Both the position numbers and the translations under genes were made by a program. Below the pieces are notes generated by a model that saw nothing but the letters and a program-made list of their open reading frames with translations, searched no databases and was not told the DNA's origin. A DNA stretch of 64,000 nt. Origin: Cyanophora paradoxa (Eukaryota > Glaucocystophyceae > Cyanophorales > Cyanophoraceae). Each line of letters opens with the position of its first letter. Positions within the stretch are counted from its first letter, which is position 1. Of this stretch, positions 56,854 to 64,000 are shown piece by piece. The stretch spans positions 1 through 64,000 of the forward strand of contig QPMI01000085.1 in assembly GCA_004431415.1 (NCBI GenBank), written 5' to 3'.

Positions 56854-56935
56854 GATCCCTGTGAGTGGTGCGTCACTCGTTCCCGATTTGATTCCAGTGG
56901 TGGGCGAGGGCCCAGGGGCGGAGAGTTCATGCCAG

Positions 56936-57006
56936 GCCAAAATTAGATGGGGGGGGAGGGGAAGGCTCAGATGAGCATGTCTTCTCGTCAGCGGGCAGAC
57001 GCTTAA
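56936..57006. repeat. Dispersed module B, copy 2
   Basis: It matches 17727-17811 from AGGCCAAA through GCAGACGCTTAAG. It ends 6 bp before the GatB start codon, so the presumed GatB 5' leader is repeat-derived. Confidence 0.75.
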
Positions 57007-57012
57007 GCATAT

Positions 57013-59462
57013 ATGCTGAGGTCGCTCCGCGATTTCCTCCGGGGCCCGACGCCAGGCTTGCACGCCAGGCTGCCGGTGTCGCCCGCGCGGACGCCGTTCC
57101 TGATCCGTGCGGCGTTGTCGGGCGGAGGCGAAAGGCGGAGAAGAGAACGGGCCTCGAACTCGAACCGACCGGCCGAAGCAGCGCCCCTGCAGGATTCGTT
57201 TGAAGTCGTCATTGGCCTCGAGCTGCACGCCCAGATCCTGGCGTCGTCGAAGCTCTTTTCGGGTGCGCGCCAGCAGACGCCCAGATGCGCGCAAGCGATC
57301 TTCCTCTGTACAGGCGCTGCCGCGGAATTCGCTGCTGCCCCCAACAGCCGCGTCGCTCTCTTCGACGCCGCGATCCCGGGGACGTTGCCGGTCTGCAGCC
57401 TTTTTGCCTTGCGGCCGCCCTCGCTCACATCGGTTTCGACAGCGCGTGAACGCATGGTGTGTCGAGCAAGCAGTCCGCACGGCTGTGGCGCTCGGCTGTG
57501 ACGTGCAGGAGCGTTCGTCGTTCGAGCGGAAGCACTACTCTTACCCGGACCTGCCCCTTGGATACCAGATCACGCAGCGAGCCCGTGCGGCCAATCCTCT
57601 TCCATACCCGACCTGGTTTTGAAAGCGTTTGTCCCCTGATTCTGACGGCCCTCGAAATCCAGACCCGATCGCAAAGAGCGGCACAGTTCGCTTCCGAACG
57701 AAGGCTGGGGGGCTCGAACGAGCTGTGCGCATAGCCCGAATTCAGCTAGAGCAGGTGTGGGTTTTCCTTCATTGCTCCCGTAGCCAGCCAACGCGTGCCT
57801 GTAGGACTCTGCCAAGAGCGTGCACGGGGAGACAGCAACTCTCGTGGACTTGAATCGTGCAGGCTCGGCTCTCATGGAAATCGTTACCGAGGCGGACTTG
57901 CGGTGCGCATAAAAAAACGCGTCATCCTTTTCTGACCGGGGGCCAGGAGCGGCGAGGACGCTGCAACCTTCCTGCGCGAGATGCAACGATTACTTCGCTG
58001 CATAGGAACGTGTGATGGGAATATGGAGGAGGTAACGTCGAAATCACAAGTAATGAAATCTAGTTATATCTAGTCCGCAGGGATCTTTACGGGTTGACGC
58101 CAATATTTCGGTTCGGAGGAAAGATGGAGAACAGCGGAGTGCTCCGGTGGAAGTAAAAAATGTGAATGGCGGCAGATACTTGCAACGTGCTATCGGTCAG
58201 TTTGGATAAATCTTGATAATTCTCCTTCAAAATTCGCGCTGACGCACTGCATGCAGAATATGAAGCACAGAGACAAATCGCACTCTTGGTCAATGGCAAT
58301 GCAGCTACCCAAGCGGATCGCGAAACCCGTCTCTGGGATGTCTCACGTGGCGTCACAGTCCCCATGCGGAGTAAGGAAAATATGCCAGATTATCGGTGAA
58401 TGTAAACGATGTCGCCGAAATCGTATTCCGTCTGAATGATTTTGTGATAGGTTCATGTTCGATGGAGACCTGCCACATCTTGTCCTCCCCTCCGACCTTG
58501 TTTCGGCAGTACGCGCTTCAATGCCTGAGCTGCCAGCTGAGGTCTGCATTTGCGGTCAACGCCACCCTGGTGGCTGACACTTTCCTTAAAGACCGAGGCC
58601 CTTCTAGTCTCCACGGGCGTTTCTGCAAGCGATGCTCGCATTCTTGTGGACTGGCCTGCAGCCCTGGAATATTTTGAGAAGGTTGAATATATTAGCCCTG
58701 AACGTGCAGTCCGCACTGAATGTGCACTTCGCAGCTTGTTCATGGGTGTGGCCGCGAGATTGCTCCCAAACTGGCCGCAAGCTGGTCTGCTATCACTGTC
58801 CCATTCTTAAGCATGTATCATATTGGATTTAGGTTGTGTGTGGAGCTACGCGGTGTTCTTGGCCCAGAGCCGCTCTCGTCATGCACTGTACAGCCTGAGC
58901 GCCTTGCGTCCTTGTTGCACCTGGTAATCGATGGGCTCGCTTCAGGTGCAGTTTGCATACCCCCGGACAGTCTCATTTGTTTATTCATTCAAAAAGCAGG
59001 CAAAGCCGCGAAAGAGATCCTGGAGGCAATGGTCCGCGGTGACCCTTCTTCGCCAGAATCGATTCTCGAGAATCGCGGACTGCGCCAGGTCTGCATTGAC
59101 TGTCTCCAGCTCGTCTGCAGGCACAGAGTTTTTCTTACAGGTCACCGATCCTCTCATGATTGAGAGCGCATGTCGTGCAACTCTGGCTGCAATGGCGCCA
59201 CAGGTGTTTTCAACTAGACGATGATGAAGATCTAGCTAAACCTTTTACTAAACCTTTTACCTCCCACAGGCCGAGCAGTACCGAGGTGGAAATACGAGAG
59301 TTCTGGGCCCCATGGTGGCAGATGCTATCCAGGTCTTCTAGAACGATCCGCTGGAAAGTTCTTTAGACTGACCATTCTTCCGATCTGCAGCGCCTGGATG
59401 GACGCGCCTCTCCCCCACTCGTCTCAGCTTCTCTCCAGAGATTGCTCAAAGGGGATCCGTGA
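57013..59462 (+). CDS. GATB: Aspartyl/glutamyl-tRNA amidotransferase subunit B (organellar)
   Basis: GatB, with GatA and GatC, converts Glu-tRNA(Gln) to Gln-tRNA(Gln) in mitochondria and plastids. ATG 57013 opens an Arg-rich targeting leader. Then [20 protein letters not shown] begins the family, followed by [68 protein letters not shown] and [17 protein letters not shown] with [16 protein letters not shown]. Later exons give [20 protein letters not shown], then [20 protein letters not shown] and [16 protein letters not shown]. The last exon reads [20 protein letters not shown] with a stop at 59460. All expected GatB domains are in order, including the YqeY-like tail. About a dozen introns, 45-110 nt. 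The start codon follows a dispersed repeat by a few bases. Confidence 0.92.
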
Positions 59463-59767
59463 TCAATCTCATCGGGAGGTCATTGGACTTTTGAGACTTT
59501 TTTGGCAAGATGCAGCCCGCACTCTTTGAGCGTCATGATTGGCCGCAGTTGTAGTTGTACCAGCGCTGCGTTCGGTGGAGGCTGACTGCGACCTTAGGGT
59601 CATCAGGTCATCTTCCGCACAGATGTGTGTGCGGGCTATAGAATGACCCTTATCCCGATGGCTATGAATGACCCTGGCTGGCAATCGATGCCTCACCTCA
59701 CTGAACATTATTTCGCTGTGGTCCGCCCGAACCTTGAGAGACTGCTTATCGCCCTGGACAGTCTTTA
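59463..59767. other. 3' flank of GatB
   Basis: A short frame LIPMAMNDPGWQSMPHLTEH with YFAVVRPNLERLLIALDSL runs up to the Fanzor-end copy and could be the last piece of an interrupted coding sequence. I could not match it to a family. Confidence 0.35.
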
Positions 59768-59890
59768 CTCTTTCTAAGCTACGGGCGCGCCGGACCTCCT
59801 ACCTACAGCGCTTTAACTGTACCCGTGCTGTTTGGGTGAGAGCGTAACCCGCAGGGACTGGTGCCCTGATGGAGAAAAGGGGATGGGAGC
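59768..59890 (-). mobile_element. Minimal solo Fanzor scaffold block (123 bp)
   Basis: Exactly the conserved block, CTCTTTCTAAGC through GGGGATGGGAGC, with all three hairpins and nothing of the Fanzor coding region. ACAGTCTT occurs 3 bp outside one end and again 4-5 bp outside the other, which may mark an imprecise target-site duplication. This copy best defines the boundaries of the independent unit. Confidence 0.85.
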
Positions 59891-61231
59891 TAAACAGTCT
59901 TCGTTCTAAACCACCTCACTGAGTCAGGCCTGAGAAGGCTTTTGAACATGAACGAATTTCCCAGCCCATACATGCGATTCGCAAGTGCAAATACGACAAG
60001 TGCAGCGGCGTCTTTCCTTCCGAAGACTGCCTACAACTTCCGAGTTCCCGCATCATGATCAAGCCGCATACGCAGCCAACCAATTGTCAAATTCCCGAAT
60101 CTGGGATTCGAAGCCCGACCTGTCAAATCCTAGAGGCCTAGGGCAACTCTGCAGTTGCAGCTGTCCAACTTGGCAAGCTCGAGCGCCCGAGCTCGCGTCG
60201 AAGTTTTTTTCGGACCGGAACTCAGAAACACCCTAACTAGGCAAAATCAACTTGGCAAAATTATAACTAGTAACCCCATCCAACCACTGAAATCAAAGCC
60301 CAAGTAGAGGCCTAGTGATTATAGCCTAGCCTATTAGAGGCCCCTTAAATCAAGCAGCTATATATAGCCCGCGGCCTAGTAGACCGTCGGACGGGTACTC
60401 GCCGGCCGAGTCGCGCTCAGGTGATCTGATGATCAGGCGTAGCCTGCAGCCACTGAGCAGCGAGCCTCGGAGCTGCAGCGCTAGCTGGCAGATCATCGCG
60501 GGGTGATCAAAATTGATTATATGATTACGTTGTCGTGGGCCTCTGCAGGATCGGAATTTATGATCACTGTGTCATGCAAGATGGTGGCCATGGGAGTTCC
60601 TGCTGATCATGCGACGTCGACCATCGGACTGGTGCCACGGTGCACGCCATGGCCAGCATCTTCTTTGATTGCTTTGATTTCAAGTGTTATAATTATTGAA
60701 TCGGACGCCCAATTCGGAGTTCGAAATTCAACTCCTGACCAGACCCGTGACCCTGTCCGACCCTTGAATCAACTTGGCCAACCCTCAAACCGAAATCCAA
60801 CCCCGTCGACGTCCAACCCTTTGATCAAATGGAAAGCTCGAGCTCGTCGATAAAGTGCACGCCTGTTAACGTTGCTTTGATTTGGATCGGGGCGGGCATC
60901 TGTAAAGCCAGTGTACATGTCCACGGCGAGGGGAATTACTCCCCTGAGGGGCAACGCAGGGCCTGGCCGGCCAGGCACGAGCTCGGTGGGCTGGGCCTGC
61001 GGCGACTGCAGCCGCAGTCACTGAGTGTACATTTCCACACCAGCAGCCCGGACGTTGCGTTTTAATTCGCGTCCACATGCTAATTAAAGAATGGAAGTCT
61101 CGAGTTCGGATATGAGTAAGATGAAGCACCACGGACTCCAAATTGCGCATACATTGCATACAGTTGCATTGTAATCCAGATGTGTTTCTAGAACAGCTAG
61201 TGAACATCACGACCATGCATAAGCGCTGTCT
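59891..61231. other. Intergenic DNA with repeat D copy
   Basis: No gene is recognised. 60940-61075 resembles 50735-50860 (repeat D). 60730-60850 has repeated GTCCAACCC/CCAACCC words similar to 23140-23240. Palindromes are frequent around 60350-60500 (TGATCAGG, GAGCTGCAGCGCTAGC). Confidence 0.45.
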
Positions 61232-61969
61232 TCAGAGGTCAAAGATCTCGTCTGCACTGTAATCCTCGCACGAGAAATCATCCATATCGATTGAGACTCC
61301 GCGCTCGTCTGCGGCGGTTGATTCTACGAGCTGGCCCTCCAGGAGGAACTCATCGTAAGCAGCCTCGTCCGCGCTATCCTCGCTCACTTCCAGAATCGAC
61401 TCGTCCAAGCGCTCGGGGCAGACGCCCTCCTTGAAGCGCTCAGGCTTCCCCGAAACTTTGCAGGCTGCACATAACCGGCGTTTAGTTGCAGGCTTGCGGA
61501 CGAGTTGCGGCGTTAGAGCGCTGGGCGAGGAGAGAAACGCACCCTTGTGCGACGAGCATTGGTGGCACCCGCGGAAGCACTCCTCCCCTGCCGCGCGGTC
61601 GTACGTCTCGAACCCGCCGTACTCCTCTGCACCTGATGTCGCGGACGACGTCAGCGGCGACGTCGGGCGCGTTGCCCGCAAGCCGTTAACGCCGCGCCGC
61701 GGCTTGCTGGGAGCGGTGGACGGGAAACGTGCAATGGGTAAGGCGCGGGAAACGTACATGTCTCCTTCCAGGACGAGATTTCCGCCCGCCGCGCCTCCGC
61801 CTCCCGCTGCCGCCTCATCTCGTCCTCGTTTCTCCGATCAATCTCCTCCTGGATCTCTTCCGGGTCCAGGCCCTCGAATGCTAGCTGATTGTCGGATTCC
61901 TGCGGCGGAAGCCATCAGTCGCAGCGGCGGCTAGCGGACCGCTTCTAAAGTTCAACCGCCGCATACCAT
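61232..61969 (-). CDS. Acidic protein with Cys-rich segment, unknown
   Basis: Exons on the minus strand: ESDNQLAFEGLDPEEIQEEI, then DRRNEDEMRRQREAEARRAE (charged helix), then after an intron PSKPRRGVNGLRATRPTSPL, YDRAAGEECFRGCHQCSSHK, and after another intron CKVSGKPERFKEGVCPERLD. An Asp/Glu-rich C-terminus ends ADEIFDL at 61232. CxxxCxxC with later Cys residues suggests a small zinc site, faintly like the GxxCHQC start of CDCA7-type fingers, but the rest of that domain is missing. The most economical start is the ATG at 61967-61969, which is followed directly by a GTATGC donor. That would leave a first coding exon of only the start codon. Function not assignable. Confidence 0.6.
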
Positions 61970-62269
61970 CCTGCCTCGGCCGGGCGGTTCACTACGACGG
62001 AACAGTCAGTAAAACGCCACTACTAAAGCTAACCGACGCGGCGGTCGCACCAAGGCCGGCGTTGCTACTTGTTTTCGGGGTACAGGTACAAAGCAGCGCA
62101 GGGCCACTCTTTGGACTTCCGGAGTTCCTAGCACTCCCGGAGACTCTCTGAAACGTTCGAGCTACCGCTGCGTGTGGATCTGCAGTGCGCGCTTTAGCTA
62201 CGCATGAGCTGTGCGGCAGGGCATGCGTTTTGACGCGACATTTGATCTCAGCTAGCTGTTTTACTAGCC
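61970..62269. promoter_or_regulatory. Divergent promoter region, acidic gene / SENP
   Basis: 300 bp between divergent starts. On the plus strand, 62224-62266 holds the TTTTGACGCGAC plus GCTAGCTGTTTTACTAGC element also found inverted near 8.86 kb, ending a few bases before the SENP ATG. Confidence 0.45.
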
Positions 62270-64000
62270 GTGTTCACGTCAACCGCTCCAGTCCTTCCGA
62301 ACGGGAGCATCGTCGCGCCGGAGCGCATGCCACTCGAAAAGCCCCCGCGGCACTCGCACGGCGGCGCTTTGCTTGGCCCCGCGCGCCATAGCAGGCCGTG
62401 GGCCGGCGGCGGCGTCGTGCAGCGGGCGCCTGTACGACCGCCTGCGCCGTTGTGGCATCCCCCTCGTACAGGTTTCAGGCCTCCCTCATCGGGGGGCGGA
62501 GCTCAATCAGCGTTCCGCCTCGCTTGCCCCGACGTGCGCGCGTCATCTTTGAAGCAGCCCATTGTGCCGCAGAAGCGCTCGGTGAGCGACCCCGCGCTTT
62601 CGTGTGTTGCACTGCAGCTGAGTCCGTGTGCAGCGCGAATCTGAGGTCGCACCGCTTTCATTCTCGAATGCAATGGGGTGAGCTTATGTACACGACTCCT
62701 GTGTCCTTCTTGCGATCGACGATCGCTCAGTAACGCAAGCGTGCACGATTCTGCCTTCGGGCCCGCTCTTCCAGCCGGCCCCGACGTGGGGGGCGTCCCT
62801 GGGGAAAGAGCATCGTCGTCGACCGCGCTCCGCCGATCGGTCCTGCAGGCGACCCCGAGGCCGTGGGTCTCAGCTCTGAGAACTCCTCCATACGGCCAGT
62901 CAATGCACATTCAAGGAGATTCGCGAGACAGCAGTCGGATGCAGATTGGGCTGGACGAGCAAATTCGCTCGGAGAGAGAAATCAGGCGGTGCGTGCTTTG
63001 AAACTTGCTGCCATGTCAGACGCCGATGCGCAACAGGGGGGAGGAGATTGAAGACCTTCTTAGCCAAATGCAGATGAGGACAATGGCCCTGAGCATCAGC
63101 GACAGCCGCATGTCCTCAGCATGCGACGGGATGGCTCGCACATCGAGCAAGCCGGTTCCGCATCGTTTGCAGATTAGGGAGGTGCCCGAAGACACCTATC
63201 GTGGCCCATCAAGCAGCACACCACAGCCTCCAACATACGCAGAAATTGTTTCAGGAGCACCGAGGCCAACAGGGGTGCGGTTGTTATATCTGCTGCTCTC
63301 CGTTCGTTCAAACCCAGCAGCGTTTGCAGACGATGCTGTCTTCACATTCGAGCCAGCCAGTGGTTTATTTAAAGAACGTGGAAGGGCTTCCTGTGTCTCT
63401 ACAAGAGGCACTCGAAGAGGACATTGAGCAACATGTATGTCTTTTCGATTGCACTGTTTGTCCCGTCTCCTGAATTTCTACAGTTGCAAGAGCGGCTAAC
63501 CATGAAAGAGCTTGCCCGTGCTTGGTTCTTCAGAAAGCGCCCCCTTTCAGTGTGCGTTCAATGCGAACCTGTCCAGGCTGCTAGTGTCCCGCCTTTTACT
63601 CTGGTTGCAGGGAAGAGGAAGAGCGTGTCAAGAAGGAGATGCGAGGGGCATCTGAAGCCGTGATAGTCGAGCACAGCTTCCCCATTCTGGGACTCATCGA
63701 GGTCAAAAGGCGGCATCTTCAAACACTAAATGGCACAGCCTGGCTGAACGACGAGATCATCAACTTCTACATGGGCCTGTTGGCTCGCCGAAACACCCAG
63801 GCCAACCCACCGCTTCCTTTGAAGGTAACCCTACATCCGTTTCAACGAGTTTCTTGCCTCACTTTCGTTCTGCCACCAGTGCCACCTTTGGCATTCCCTC
63901 TTCTACACGCGATTCACTCAGCCTTCATATAATTACAAGAATGTGCAGCGCTGGACACGGAACAAGGTGCACATGCCCCAATACATTCCCTCCCGAGTGC
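62270..64000 (+). CDS. Ulp1/SENP SUMO protease, C-terminus beyond window
   Basis: Ulp1/SENP cysteine proteases (C48) remove SUMO from proteins. From ATG 62270 a long, low-complexity Pro/Ser/Arg-rich region is followed by exons reading EEIEDLLSQMQMRTMALSIS and PEDTYRGPSSSTPQPPTYAE. The catalytic domain begins VKRRHLQTLNGTAWLNDEII then NFYMGLLARRNTQ, matching the family's WLND--I-FY-LL signature. After an intron ending CCACCAG it continues HLWHSLFYTRFTQPSYNYKN and VQRWTRNK. The catalytic His, Asp and Cys lie after the window's end, so activity cannot be judged. Several introns of 50-70 nt. The 5' exon chain is approximate. Confidence 0.85.

Noticed and set aside
61500-61640. CDCA7-type zinc finger
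   Set aside because: Only a GxxCHQC-like start is seen; the remaining Cys pairs of that domain are absent.

Overview
The window is a chromosome end of a microbial eukaryote. It opens with about 5.6 kb of (CCCTAA)n telomere. Behind it lies a GC-rich, intron-rich, gene-dense subtelomere with GT-AG introns, most only about 50-80 nt long and ending in TGCAG. A Staygreen (chlorophyll Mg-dechelatase) gene, a starch-synthase fragment and an organellar GatB gene point to a photosynthetic alga, or a lineage that recently was one. A cryptophyte- or haptophyte-like alga fits, but the sequence does not settle the group.

Layout. 1-5598 telomere. 5.6-9.2 kb gene-poor subtelomere with a 238-bp MITE and a starch-synthase exon fragment. 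9.2-10.5 kb coiled-coil gene. 10.7-15.0 kb a large inverted repeat around ribosomal protein P1 and a COX18/Oxa1-like insertase. 15.2-16.0 kb a broken filamin-repeat fragment. 16.1-17.2 kb tRNA m7G methyltransferase. 17.3-18.4 kb repeat debris. 18.8-22.6 kb Staygreen and DNA primase small subunit, divergent. 23.3-25.8 kb a coiled-coil protein and a TVP15/COPI-associated-like membrane protein. 26.4-32.9 kb one very large MORN-repeat gene. 34.2-38.8 kb a Fanzor (eukaryotic TnpB-like RNA-guided nuclease) gene. 38.9-39.9 kb minisatellite and tandem duplication. 40.0-41.5 kb a multi-pass membrane protein. 41.6-47.5 kb mostly repeats and GC-rich DNA, including a duplicated ribosomal P1 fragment. 47.5-50.0 kb CCR4 deadenylase. 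51.0-55.9 kb a small membrane protein and an anoctamin (TMEM16). 57.0-59.5 kb GatB. 61.2-64 kb an acidic protein and the start of a Ulp1/SENP SUMO protease.

The most interesting system is the Fanzor. The minus-strand gene keeps recognisable RuvC-I Asp, RuvC-II Glu, a four-Cys zinc ribbon and RuvC-III Asp. Immediately after its stop codon is a roughly 123-bp block with three short hairpins. This block recurs, wholly or in part, at four other places in the window (15.2, 17.3, 56.2 and 59.8 kb), where the nuclease body is missing. Its position and shape are what is expected of the guide-RNA scaffold (fRNA/omegaRNA) and element end. The solitary copies therefore look like non-autonomous Fanzor ends scattered through one subtelomere. 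Several sit exactly at breakpoints of damaged host genes. The last Fanzor intron also shares a 37-nt stretch, across its 3' splice site, with the starch-synthase fragment at 7.9 kb.

Gene models below were spliced by eye. Conserved cores are reliable. First exons and some exon edges are approximate.
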